64,000 bases of DNA from Verrucomicrobiaceae bacterium E54 (GTDB lineage: Bacteria > Verrucomicrobiota > Verrucomicrobiia > Verrucomicrobiales > Akkermansiaceae): the NCBI GenBank assembly GCA_022548915.1, contig JAKZES010000007.1, positions 62,001-126,000 of the forward strand, given 5' to 3'. A model generated the notes under the pieces. The model did no database searches. It saw only the letters and a list, made by a program, of their open reading frames with translations, and had not been told where the DNA came from. Numbering within the stretch: position 1 is the first letter of the stretch; each line of letters begins with the position of its first letter. The position numbers and the translations under genes are program-made. Shown piece by piece: positions 1-9,800 of this stretch.

Positions 1-944
1 AGCAATTCATCGCACATCAGGACCGATTCCTCGGGGAAAAATCCGAGATCGCCCCCGAGCCGGATCAGCGAGAGATGGTTGAGCGCCTCCTTCGATTCGA
101 TGATCCACGCATGCCGTAAAACCCCGTAGGCCCGGCCGACCTTGTCACAGACCATGTCCGGATCGTCCTCGAGGAGTTTCTCCCGGGCGTTGCGCTCGTG
201 CTTCGCGACCTGGGCAATGACCCGTTCGAGCCGCCGCAGGATGGTCGCCTCGCTTTCTCCGAGGGTGGATTGATTCGAGATCTGGAAAAGGTTGCCGAGC
301 GATTCGGTGCCCTCGCCGAAAATCCCACGCACCGCGAGGCCGATCTTGCCGACGGCCTGAAGCACCTGGCCGATCTGGTCGCTGATGACCAGGGCCGGCA
401 GATGGAGCATCGCCGAAGCCCGCAGGCCGGTTCCGAGGTTGGTCGGGCAGGTCGTCAGATACCCGAGCTCCGGGTCGAAGGCATACTCGACGGCTTCCGC
501 GACTTCATTGTCGAAGGCATCGAGCATCTCGTAGGCCGAGGACAGATCGAGTCCGGGGCGGATCGCCTGCATGCGCAGGTGGTCCTCCTCGTTGAGCATC
601 ACCGCCACCTCCTGGCGGCGCTCGATGATCGCGGCGCTGCCCTCGCCGCGCGCGGCGTGCTCGCGACTGATCAGGTGGCGCTCGACCATCACCTGCTTCT
701 GCACGGAACTCAGCGAGTCGAGCGTCTTCGAAAATCCGTCGCGCATGCAGGAGAGCCCCTCGATGGTCGGGCGGAGCTCCTCAAGCACCTGCTGTCGCTG
801 TTCCTTTCTGGCCCAGCCGGGAAAGGGAACGCCGGCGAGGTTGCGCGCGAGCCGGATGCGCGAGGTCAGCACGACCGCGTTGTCGGCACCCTTCCCGGTC
901 ATCCAATCGGCCGGGTGCTTCAGCAATGTGGAAAACCTCATCAT
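1..944 (-). CDS. mcsB: Protein arginine kinase McsB (ATP:guanido phosphotransferase family), 3' end outside window
   Basis: Own minus-strand translation from 944: MMRFSTLLKHPADWMTGKGADNAVVLTSRIRLARNLAGVPFPGW...; ATGA overlap with the mcsA stop; open to window edge so missing from ORF track. Confidence 0.9.
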   Translation of the reverse strand, partial: MMRFSTLLKHPADWMTGKGADNAVVLTSRIRLARNLAGVPFPGWARKEQRQQVLEELRPTIEGLSCMRDGFSKTLDSLSSVQKQVMVERHLISREHAARGEGSAAIIERRQEVAVMLNEEDHLRMQAIRPGLDLSSAYEMLDAFDNEVAEAVEYAFDPELGYLTTCPTNLGTGLRASAMLHLPALVISDQIGQVLQAVGKIGLAVRGIFGEGTESLGNLFQISNQSTLGESEATILRRLERVIAQVAKHERNAREKLLEDDPDMVCDKVGRAYGVLRHAWIIESKEALNHLSLIRLGGDLGFFPEESVLMCDEL

Positions 945-1459
945 GAGGGCGTCTCCGAATTGGCCATCGATTCCTCGATCTGCCGGATCTCGTCGCGCAG
1001 CCCGGCAGCCTCCTCGTAGTTCTCGGCCGTCACCGCCTGGTCCAGACGCTCCTGCAGCTCCCCGAGTCGCAGCTTGCGCTGGCGCATCTCCATCAATCCA
1101 TCAGGCACCTTGCCGCAATGCGAAGCTCCCTTGTGCATGCCGCGGATCATGTCCTTGACCTGATCGCGAAACGCCTCGTAGCACGCACCGCAGCCGAAGC
1201 GGCGGATGCGCTTGAGGTCATCGAGCGTGAAGCCGCATTCCGGGCAGGCGCGGCCCTGCCCCGGCGGCCTTGGGATCGCCGTCGCGACCCCATGCTCCCC
1301 GCCACCGCCGAGCAGCAGGTCGGCCAGCGCGAAGCCGGTCGGGTCGGTCACCCCGGTTTCCGCCGCGCACTCGTTGCAAAGGACCACCTTCTTGACCTTG
1401 CCACCGACCAATTGGGTGAGGTGAACCTTCGCAGGCTTGCCGCATTTGTCGCAATCCAT
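941..1459 (-). CDS. mcsA: McsA-like protein: CxxC zinc motifs plus C-terminal UVR domain
   Basis: MDCDKCGKPAKVHLTQLVGGK...CNECAAE...CPECGFTLDDLKR...CGACYEAF... and UVR-like tail LQERLDQAVTAENYEEAAGLRDEIRQIE; start moved to internal Met. Confidence 0.88.
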   Translation of the reverse strand: MDCDKCGKPAKVHLTQLVGGKVKKVVLCNECAAETGVTDPTGFALADLLLGGGGEHGVATAIPRPPGQGRACPECGFTLDDLKRIRRFGCGACYEAFRDQVKDMIRGMHKGASHCGKVPDGLMEMRQRKLRLGELQERLDQAVTAENYEEAAGLRDEIRQIEESMANSETPS

Positions 1460-1525
1460 GAACGACTCCAAGCTAAATCGGGGCCACACGATTGCGAAAG
1501 GAAAAGCACGTCACATGCCGAAAAA

Positions 1526-2395
1526 TCAGCCGATCGGCGTCCCGGTGCTGCGGGTCTCCTCGTGGAATGCCTTGATCAGGCGGGCCGTCACGGGTCCCGG
1601 GCAGCCTTCGCCGATCCGCCGGCCGTCCAGGGTCTTCACCGGAATCACCTCGGCGGCGGAGCCGGTGAGGAAGCACTCGTCGGCCGTGTAGATGTCATAG
1701 CGGGTCACCGAACGCTCGCTCACGGGAAGTCCCTCCCTGCGGGCGAGATCGAGGATCACCTGACGGGTGATGCCATCGAGCGCCCCATCCGAGACCGGCG
1801 GGGTCCGGAGTTCGCCACCCCTGACCACGAACAGGTTGTCACCGGTGCATTCGGCGACGTAGCCCTGCTCGTTGAGCATCACGCCCTCCATCGCCCCGGC
1901 CTGGAGCGCTTCGACCTTGGCCATGATGTTGTTCAGGTAGTTGAGCGACTTGACCTGGGGCATCAGGGCGGCGGGCGACGGTCGCCGGGTCGAGCAGGTC
2001 GCCACCGCCATGCCGTCGCGGTAGCACTCCTCCGGGTAGAGAGAGATCGTCGAGGCGATGATGAACATGCTCGGCGTCTTGCAAAGGAGGGGATTCAACC
2101 CCAGGCTCCCGCTCCCGCGGGTCACCACCAGCCTCACGTAGCCGTCCTCGAGTTGGTTCGCGCGAATCGTTTCCAGCACGTAGTCGATGACCTCCCCGGC
2201 ACTCCATGGCATCTCCAGCAGGATCGCGCGTGCCGAGTCGAACAAGCGCTTCACGTGCTCCTCGAGCCGGAATACCCGGCCGCTGTAGAATCGCAGCCCT
2301 TCAAAAACACCGTCACCATACAGCAGGCCGTGGTCGAACACCGAGATCCTCGCCTCGGACTCGTCGACCAGCTTTCCGTCCAACCAGACTTTCAT
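1526..2395 (-). CDS. ilvE: Branched-chain amino acid aminotransferase (PLP fold type IV)
   Basis: MKVWLDGKLVDESEARISVFDHGLLYGDGVFEGLRFYSGRVFRLEEH...SLNYLNNIMAKVEA. Confidence 0.92.
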   Translation of the reverse strand: MKVWLDGKLVDESEARISVFDHGLLYGDGVFEGLRFYSGRVFRLEEHVKRLFDSARAILLEMPWSAGEVIDYVLETIRANQLEDGYVRLVVTRGSGSLGLNPLLCKTPSMFIIASTISLYPEECYRDGMAVATCSTRRPSPAALMPQVKSLNYLNNIMAKVEALQAGAMEGVMLNEQGYVAECTGDNLFVVRGGELRTPPVSDGALDGITRQVILDLARREGLPVSERSVTRYDIYTADECFLTGSAAEVIPVKTLDGRRIGEGCPGPVTARLIKAFHEETRSTGTPIG

Positions 2396-2447
2396 CGTGC
2401 GCGAAGCCTAGAAGCGGCGGCGGGACTGGCAAGCATGCGCTTCGTCC

Positions 2448-3002
2448 TCAAGGCAACTCGCCGCTGGCGGGCGAGTCCTTCTTCCGGGGATCCTTGACGT
2501 CGGTCAGCAGTTTCCAGTCGAGACGGCCGTGGTCGAGGCGCTGCAACTCGCTGGCATACACCGCATCCTCGTTGTGCGGATCGAGTTCGGCCGAGAGGTC
2601 GATGAAGAACCGGGCCAGCAGGACGTTCTCCGCCCCACCCTGCTGCTTGAGCACCTCGGCCCGGGTGAACAAGAGTCGCGCCAGCACCTCGGAGCTGTAT
2701 TCACCCTCGATCGGCTGGGGCACGACTCCGCGCGACAACTGATAATTTGCGACCAGGGCCCGCCGGTTCCGCGGGGCCAGATGCAGCGAGAGCGCCAGAT
2801 GGCGCCGGGCGACCTCGAGCGATGCGGCCGACGCCTTGGCCTTGGCAACCTCGTTGACCGCGTGGATCGCCAGGTTGTTGGCATACTCCTCGCGCTCGCG
2901 GTCGAGCATTCCGAGATCATCGGAAAACACGCCGGCGCCCACCCGGGGCTCGATCCACACGAACGGCGCCTTCTCGGCGGCGATGCCGCAGGGCCAGGCC
3001 AT
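2448..3002 (-). CDS. Hypothetical secreted protein, TPR-like helical content
   Basis: MAWPCGIAAEKAPFVW... signal-like N-terminus; ORF extends to 3155 but upstream part overlaps the divergent 5-FCL gene. Confidence 0.55.
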   Translation of the reverse strand: MAWPCGIAAEKAPFVWIEPRVGAGVFSDDLGMLDREREEYANNLAIHAVNEVAKAKASAASLEVARRHLALSLHLAPRNRRALVANYQLSRGVVPQPIEGEYSSEVLARLLFTRAEVLKQQGGAENVLLARFFIDLSAELDPHNEDAVYASELQRLDHGRLDWKLLTDVKDPRKKDSPASGELP

Positions 3003-3069
3003 CAAGAGACCAATCGCCGCTTGTCCGATCCGAAACACGAGGGCTATCTCTCCCTCCGCAAAGGTCTGA

Positions 3070-3651
3070 ATGCAAGCGGCAACTCCACCCGGCAACAACG
3101 ACAAGACAAGCTGGCGCAGCTTCCTTCGCGGCCGTCTGCAGGGGCTCGACACCATCGAGGCGCAGTCGGCCTCGATCCGCCGTCACCTCTCGGCCCACCT
3201 CGAAACCCTGCCGGACTCGCGTATCGCCTCATTCGCCGCAATGCCCGGCGAGCCCGATCTCACTCCGCTGGTCGAGGCTTCGCGCCACCAATGGCATTTT
3301 CCGCGGATCGACGGCGACCACCTCCACTTCCATCACGTCAGCAGGCTCGGCGAACTCGAAGCCGGCACCTACGGCATCCGCACCCCGCGGGCGGACCTCC
3401 CCGAGATGGTGATCGAGGACATCGATCTGGTGCTCGTCCCGGGCCTCGGCTTCGGTCGAGACGGTTCCCGACTCGGTCGCGGACGGGGCTACTACGACCG
3501 GGTGCTGGCCCGCCTGCGCCCCGGCGTCCCCCGCATCGGCGTCGCTCTCATCGAGCAGCTCGTCGATCGCGTTCCGACCGAAAGCCACGACATTCCGATG
3601 ACCCACCTCCTCACAGCGGATGGAATGATGCGACTCGGGGAGCAGGACTGA
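3070..3651 (+). CDS. 5-formyltetrahydrofolate cyclo-ligase
   Basis: VPGLGFGRDGSRLGRGRGYYDRVLARLRPGVPRIGVALIEQLVDRVPTESHDIPM. Confidence 0.92.
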   Translation: MQAATPPGNNDKTSWRSFLRGRLQGLDTIEAQSASIRRHLSAHLETLPDSRIASFAAMPGEPDLTPLVEASRHQWHFPRIDGDHLHFHHVSRLGELEAGTYGIRTPRADLPEMVIEDIDLVLVPGLGFGRDGSRLGRGRGYYDRVLARLRPGVPRIGVALIEQLVDRVPTESHDIPMTHLLTADGMMRLGEQD

Positions 3652-3653
3652 CC

Positions 3654-3836
3654 GGCCCGAAGGGTCGAGAGAACAAAGCCTGGTGCCAACGGCCCCAGGA
3701 TGGGACAGCCACCCCACAATCCCGCGGCCTGAAAGGTCGCAAGAAGGCTTCTCGCGACCCTTGGGGCCGCATCACCCTTTCATCGTCCGCAACCAAGGGC
3801 CTTGCCCTTGGCTTTGTTCTCATGGCCCTGCGGGCC
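3654..3836. repeat. Palindromic inverted-repeat element A (MITE/REP-like, 183 bp)
   Basis: Imperfect inverted arms 3654-3699 and 3793-3836, each two hairpins around conserved GAGAACAAAGCC; central nested palindrome GCGGCC..GGTCGC..GCGACC..GGCCGC. Confidence 0.8.
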
Positions 3837-3843
3837 ATTTCCG

Positions 3844-3933
3844 GATTCCAGTTCCCGGCTCTTCGCCTTCAGTCTTCGCTCGTCACTCCTGGCTCCTCGC
3901 TCCCGGCTCCTCACTCCTCGCTCCCGGCTCCTA
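3844..3933. repeat. Heptanucleotide-periodic degenerate array
   Basis: CTCCTGG CTCCTCG CTCCCGG CTCCTCA CTCCTCG CTCCCGG CTCCTAA; 19-mer direct repeat at 21-nt offset (3893-3911, 3914-3932). Confidence 0.85.
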
Positions 3934-4317
3934 AACCCACCCCGGCACCTCGAGACGAAACTCGGGAATCCGGGCGAAGACCCAGCGTCCATCTCCCGTC
4001 CGGCCGAAAAACGCGCCTTCGACCACCGCATCCGCAGCCGTCACGTGGTAGCTGTTGTAGGAAAAATGCGCCCCGGGCTCGATCGTCGGGGTCTGCCCGA
4101 CCACCCCGTCGCCCTCGACCACGGTCATCTCCTCGCCTTCCTGCACCACCCACTTGCGGCCCTTGATCGTCACCGTCTCGGTCGACTCATTGTGAATCGA
4201 GATGAAATAGACGAAGGGATGCGGCTTCTCCTCCGGCGCATCCAGCGTCGGCATGTAGATCACGTCGTCCACCGTGACGCGCAGCTCCTTGAGTTCGTCC
4301 ATCCCCGGCAGTCTCAC
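3931..4317 (-). CDS. apaG: ApaG domain protein
   Basis: FVYFISIHNESTETVTIKGRKWVVQEGEEMTVVEGDGVVGQTPTIEPGAHFSYNSYHV. Confidence 0.9.
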   Translation of the reverse strand: MRLPGMDELKELRVTVDDVIYMPTLDAPEEKPHPFVYFISIHNESTETVTIKGRKWVVQEGEEMTVVEGDGVVGQTPTIEPGAHFSYNSYHVTAADAVVEGAFFGRTGDGRWVFARIPEFRLEVPGWV

Positions 4318-4390
4318 GACAGCGCCGACCTTTTGCCAAACTCAAAGCAGATTCCTTTGCGTCTCGGCGTGATTACGGTTCCCTCTCCCC

Positions 4391-5185
4391 ATGCACTCCC
4401 CGCCCGTCGCCCTCACCATCGCCGGCTCCGACTGCTCCGCCGGCGCCGGACTCCAGGCCGACCTCAAGACCTTCCAGCACTTCGGCGTCCACGGCCTCAC
4501 CGCCGCCACCTGCATCGTGGCGGAGACCCCGAACGAGGTGCGCTCCATCGAAGCCGTCCCACCCGCCATGCTCCAGGACCAGATCGAGATCCTGCTCGAG
4601 AGCTACCCGGTCGCCGCGATCAAGACCGGCATGCTCTTCTCCAAGCCCCACGTCGTGGCCGTCGCCGAGATCCTCACCCGCCACCCCGCGATCCAGCTCG
4701 TCGTCGATCCCGTCATGATCGCCTCCACCGGCGACCCCCTGCTGCAGAAGGACGCCATCGACGCCTACCACACCCGGCTCCTGCCCCTCGCCGACCTGAT
4801 CACGCCCAACCTCGACGAGGCGTCTGAACTCGACGGTAATCCCCTTTCCTCCGAGTCCGAAATCGAGGCGGCGGCCGAGCGACTCGCCGACCGCTTCGAC
4901 ACCGGCGTGCTCCTCAAGGGCGGCCACCTCCCCGGCGATGAATGCGGTGACTTCCTTCACCACGATGGCAAGGGGCAATGGTTCCGCAGCCCGAGGATCG
5001 ACACCCCCGCCACCCACGGCACCGGTTGCACCCTGTCGGCCGCTATCACGGCCGGTCTGGCCCGGGGCCAATCGATGACAGAAGCCGTTGCCGCCGCCAA
5101 GGCCTACCTCAACGACACCCTCTCAAACGCCCTTCAGTGGGGCGACCTCGCGATGCTGAACCAGGGACTTGGATTACCCAGGTGA
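4391..5185 (+). CDS. thiD: Hydroxymethylpyrimidine/phosphomethylpyrimidine kinase
   Basis: [42 protein letters not shown]...[15 protein letters not shown]...[12 protein letters not shown]. Confidence 0.95.
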   Translation: MHSPPVALTIAGSDCSAGAGLQADLKTFQHFGVHGLTAATCIVAETPNEVRSIEAVPPAMLQDQIEILLESYPVAAIKTGMLFSKPHVVAVAEILTRHPAIQLVVDPVMIASTGDPLLQKDAIDAYHTRLLPLADLITPNLDEASELDGNPLSSESEIEAAAERLADRFDTGVLLKGGHLPGDECGDFLHHDGKGQWFRSPRIDTPATHGTGCTLSAAITAGLARGQSMTEAVAAAKAYLNDTLSNALQWGDLAMLNQGLGLPR

Positions 5186-5196
5186 GAGCCAGGCGA

Positions 5197-5307
5197 TCGA
5201 AGGTCTGAAGGTCCAATGTCAAAAGTCCTCTGGTTCAAAAGTTTGCGAGCATTCCTTACGCGTGATGGATTCTGACTTTGGACTTTCAGACCTTCGACCT
5301 TCAGACC
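5197..5307. repeat. 7/8-nt periodic array folded as inverted repeat
   Basis: GGTCTGAAGGTC (5202-5213) inverted to GACCTTCAGACC (5296-5307); longer arm TCGAAGGTCTGAARGTCC (5197-5214 vs 5280-5297). Confidence 0.8.
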
Positions 5308-5373
5308 GGGGCACCAGCGTGAAGAAGTGCCATTCGGGCCAGGCGGAACAGCAAGACCACCGGCCAAGCCCAT

Positions 5374-5772
5374 CTAACCGCCTTTGACCAAACCCAACCG
5401 CTCCGCTTCGTCCATCGGGATTGGCGCGGCCTCGCAGAGCTTTCTCCAACCGGGAAAGTTCCAGTAGTTCGGAAATCCGGCGCACTGTTTTGGCTTCACT
5501 TCGTGGATGCGGCAGCCGCCGTCCTTGAGCATGATACAGGAATGGTCCTCGCGCTCGATCAAGGACAGGCCCTGCCGGTTGCTCCGCAGGCGGGTGTAGC
5601 GCTTGAGGAACTGCGCTTCACTCATGCCGAGAAAGTCCGCCATGCGTTGGATTTCCTCGTCCTCGATCCGCACGTCGCCGGGCCAGCGGCAGCACGCGGT
5701 GCAGCGCTGGCAGACGTACCATGTATCGGGATCAAGGAGGACGTCCCGATTTGAAGGCGTACCGTGACTCAT
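5374..5772 (-). CDS. YkgJ-type cysteine cluster protein
   Basis: WYVCQRCTACCRWPGDVRIEDEEIQRMADFLGMSEAQFLKRY...CIMLKDGGCRIHEVKPKQCAGFPNYWNF. Confidence 0.85.
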   Translation of the reverse strand: MSHGTPSNRDVLLDPDTWYVCQRCTACCRWPGDVRIEDEEIQRMADFLGMSEAQFLKRYTRLRSNRQGLSLIEREDHSCIMLKDGGCRIHEVKPKQCAGFPNYWNFPGWRKLCEAAPIPMDEAERLGLVKGG

Positions 5773-6548
5773 CAGCGACTCGCCATTTGCTGGGCTTGGG
5801 CCGCCTTGTAGTAGCCGTTCACCTTCGACTGAAAGGCGCGCCACTTGCGCCCGGGGCGGCCGTTATCGAGGAGGAAGTGCGGGCAGTTCTTGTGCGGCTT
5901 GCTGACGCCCCGACGCGGCCAGTGGTAGTGCGGCACCACGCGGTTCAGCGGGATCCCGTGCTGGTGCATCAGGTAGGCGGTCAGACGGGCGGTCCGGTTG
6001 ATCGTCGTATTCAGGTCCGATCCGCGCTCCTCGCACATCTCGATGCCGATCGAGTAGCGGTTTCCCGGACCGTCGAAGTCCGCGTGCTCGCCCTGCTCGT
6101 TGGTCGGCATGTGCTGGATGGCCGCGTGCTCATCGACCGTGAAATGCCAGATCAGGTAGCCGATGCGGTTGCCGCCACGGCGCTTCGGCGCGCGCAGGGC
6201 GCCGCGCTTGAGGGCGAGGGCGTGGCGCTCGGCGTCGGCCGTGTAGTTCTGCGTCGAGTGGATGGTGATGTAGCGCGGCGTCATCCGGCGGACGACCTTT
6301 CTCCCATGAGTGCCGCGCGGAACCATGTCCTGCTTGAGGTTCACCGAGCGCAGCAACGCCGCCGAGCCCTGCTGGCTGCTGGCTGCCTGGGAGACCTTCT
6401 GGGGGTTCGTCACCCCCACCGGAGTCTGCCGGTGACTGCCCCACACCGGCACGCTCTCGTCGCTGTAACCCGCGACCGGTCCCATCTTGGTGCACTGCGA
6501 TCCACAGAGCACGACCAGGAGGGTGGCCGGGATGATCAGCGCCTTCAT
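5772..6548 (-). CDS. N-acetylmuramoyl-L-alanine amidase (Amidase_2-like), lipoprotein
   Basis: MKALIIPATLLVVLCGSQC lipobox; ITIHSTQNYTADAERHA...IGYLIWHFTVDEHAAIQHMP...GIEMCEE...HYHWPRRGVSKPHKNCPH. Confidence 0.85.
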   Translation of the reverse strand: MKALIIPATLLVVLCGSQCTKMGPVAGYSDESVPVWGSHRQTPVGVTNPQKVSQAASSQQGSAALLRSVNLKQDMVPRGTHGRKVVRRMTPRYITIHSTQNYTADAERHALALKRGALRAPKRRGGNRIGYLIWHFTVDEHAAIQHMPTNEQGEHADFDGPGNRYSIGIEMCEERGSDLNTTINRTARLTAYLMHQHGIPLNRVVPHYHWPRRGVSKPHKNCPHFLLDNGRPGRKWRAFQSKVNGYYKAAQAQQMASR

Positions 6549-6685
6549 TTGGGAAACCGTAACATCTTCCCCACCGAGGGGAAGCAAGGATTCCGACGCC
6601 TTATCGCGCGGGTTTGTTCAATCCAAGTCCGTCCGAAACGCCCGCAAGGCGCTTCCCAGGCTCGACGATGCCCGCAGGGAAAGCG

Positions 6686-6796
6686 TCAAAGGCCTGAAGG
6701 CCCAAGGTCGAACGTCCTCCAATTCAGCCGTCGATGATCCAATCACGCCGCTCGCCACTTCGGACTTTTGACCTTCGGACCTTCGACTTTCAGACC
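6686..6796. repeat. 7/8-nt periodic array, imperfect inverted repeat, related to 5197-5307
   Basis: TCAAAGGCCTGAAGGCCCAAGGTCGAACGTCC ... GGACTTTTGACCTTCGGACCTTCGACTTTCAGACC. Confidence 0.75.
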
Positions 6797-6844
6797 AATC
6801 CCATCCCCCCTTGCCTTTTGCCGCAGGCATCCCAAGGTGCCGCC

Positions 6845-9800
6845 GTGCCCGCGACGGCGCGTCCCACGGATCTCTGGCTGGCCCGCGCGGCCGGGGTTCC
6901 CGAGTTCCGCAAACGCCTGGACCAAATGGTCAAAGGCGACGGCACCATCGTGTTCGATCACGTCGAACCTGCTGCCGAGGCGTGGCTGATCGCCCTGGTC
7001 CGCCACGCCGAACCGAGGGGTCGGACCTGGTTGCTGGTGCCCTCCCCCAAGCACCGCGAGCGCCTCGCCGCGGAGCTTGCACTGTGGCGGATGAATGCCT
7101 CCATCCTGCCCGATCCGTCGCTTGAGATCAGCGAGACCGAACTCGGCGACCCGGAGGGCGAAGCGGCTCGTCTCGAGCTGCTCAACCGCGCCTCCCGCGC
7201 CGAAAATTTCCTGATGCTCGCCTCGCCGGGCGTCTTCGCGTCACCCGCGCCGGATCCGGACAAGCTGCGGCAGCGCCGCTTGATCCTGAGTCCGGGCGAG
7301 CAGCACGACCCCGCGACCCTCACCGACATCCTCTCCGACCAAGGCTACGAGAAATGCGTCCTCGTCCAGGACCGCGGGCAGTTCGCGGTGAGAGGCGGCA
7401 TCCTCGATGTGTTTCCGTGGCAGAGCGGCTGCCCGCTGCGACTCGAATTTTTCGACACCGAGATCGAGTCGATCCGCGAATTCGAGATCGACTCGCAGAC
7501 CTCGGTTCGGAAGCTGGGCAAGGCCGAACTCCTGCTCGGCGAGGTCGACAACGATTGCACGGTCGAGGCCTACCGGCGACCGGATGACCGGGTGATCGTG
7601 CTCGGGGAAAGCGCGGTTCGCCATGATCTCGCCATCATCGAGGGCTCCGCGGATCCGGAGGCCGAGGAAGATTTCTCCACCGCCTGCTTCAGCAAGCCCC
7701 TCGGTGCCTTCGAGGCCGGGGACTTCGTGCTCGAGGATGCGCTTCGGGAGCGATTCTTCAAGCAACTCGCCGAATGGCACCGCGAGGATTGGAAGGTCGG
7801 CATCGTGTTCTCCAATCGCGGCGAGCAGGAACGCTTCGAGGAACTGGTTCCCGACGATCTCGGATTCGCACCGGAGTTCCTCCGCGGCGAGCTGATGGAG
7901 AGCTTCACGGTTCCGGCCGCGAAGATCGCCCTGCTTTCCTCCAGCGAGATCTTCGGCCGCTACCGAACCCCGGGCATGCTCAGCGGCTCGCGCGGCGACA
8001 CCCGCCGGGTCACCAGCGCCCGCGCCTCGCTCGACGAAATCTCCGAAGGCGATCTGGTCGTGCACAGCGAGTATGGTGTCGGTCGTTTCCTCGGCATCCC
8101 CGACGGCGAGGAGGAAATCACCATCGAGTACCGCGATGGCGCCCTGCTCTCGGTGCCGGTCGACCAGAGCCACCTGGTCAGCCGCTACGTCGGCATCGGC
8201 GGCCGGGCACCCCAGCTCTCGAAGCTCGGGGGCACCGGCTGGCGCAACACCCGCAAGGGGGCGGAAACGGCGATCATGGACTACGCCGCCCGCCTGCTGC
8301 GCATCCAGGCCGAGCGGGAGGCGGCCGCGGGCTTCGCCCATCCACCGGACAGCCGCTGGATGTGGGAGTTTGAAAACTCCTTCCATTTCACCGAGACCCC
8401 CGACCAGCGCCGGGCGATCGAGGAAACCAAGCGCGACATGGAATCGCCGCGGGCCATGGACCGGCTGATCTGCGGTGATGTCGGCTTCGGCAAGACCGAG
8501 GTCGCGATCCGCGCCGCCTTCAAGGCCGTCACCGGCGGCAAACAGGTGGCGCTGCTGTGCCCGACCACCGTCCTCGCCGAGCAGCACTGGCGAACCTTCC
8601 GCGAGCGGATGAGCGACTACCCGATCCGGATCGACCTCCTCAACCGCTTCCGCTCGCCCGCCGAATCGCGGGAGACCATTCGCGGCGTCGGCGACGGCTC
8701 CGTGGACATCGTCATCGGCACCCACCGCCTGCTTTCCGCCGACATCCACTTCAAGGACCTCGGCCTGGTCGTGGTCGATGAGGAGCAACGCTTCGGCGTG
8801 AAGCACAAGGAACGCTTCAAGGACCTGTTCCGGCAGATCGACGTGCTCACCCTTTCCGCCACGCCGATTCCCCGCACGCTCTACATGGCGCTGATGGGGG
8901 CGCGCGACATGTCGACCATCGACACCCCGCCGCCGAACCGGATCCCGGTCCACACCACGGTCACGCCCTACGACGAGCGCCTGATCCGCGAGGCCGTCCG
9001 CCGCGAACTCCGGCGCGACGGCCAGGTCTTCTTCCTCCACAACCGGGTGAAGTCGATCGACCTGATGCGGCGCAAGCTCGCCGAACTTCTCCCCGAGGCC
9101 CGCATCCTCGTCGGCCACGGCCAGATGGAGAAAGACGAGCTGGAGGTGGTGATGCGCTCCTTCGTCCGCGGCGAGGCCGACATCCTGCTGGCGACCACCA
9201 TCATCGAGACCGGCATCGACATCCCCAACGCCAACACCATCCTCATCGATCGCGCCGACCGTTTCGGGCTGGCCGACCTCTATCAGCTTCGCGGCCGGGT
9301 CGGACGCGCCGGCGAGCAGGCCTACGCCATCCTGCTGCTGCCCCGCGAGCTGGTCACCCAGGGCGACGCCCGCAAGCGCATCCACGCGATCAAGCAGTAC
9401 ACCGCGCTCGGCTCCGGCTTCAAGATCGCGATGCGCGACCTCGAGATCCGCGGCGCCGGCAACCTGCTCGGCACCAAGCAGTCCGGCCAGATCGCGGCGG
9501 TCGGCTTCGGCCTCTACTGCCAGCTCCTGCGTCAATCGATCGACCGGCTCCAGGGCCGGGATTCCACCGGTGCCGTCGACACCGCCTTCCGCAGTGATTT
9601 CATCGCCTTCTCCCAGGCCGAATTCCAGCGCGGCTCCGCCGATGTGGAAATGCTCCCGGCCTACCTGCCCCACAGCTGGCTCACGGAGACCCGCCTGCGC
9701 GTCAGCGCCTACCGCGAAATGGCCGAGTGCCTCGACGAGGAGGAACTCAACCGGCTCTCCGCCCGCTGGGCCGACCGTTTCGGACGCCTGCCCGACGAGG

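Noticed and set aside
3844-3933. Possible CRISPR array
   Set aside because: Period is 7 nt with degenerate units and no spacers; no cas genes in the window.
4318-4390. TPP riboswitch upstream of thiD
   Set aside because: Leader is only about 70 bp and lacks THI-box core motifs.
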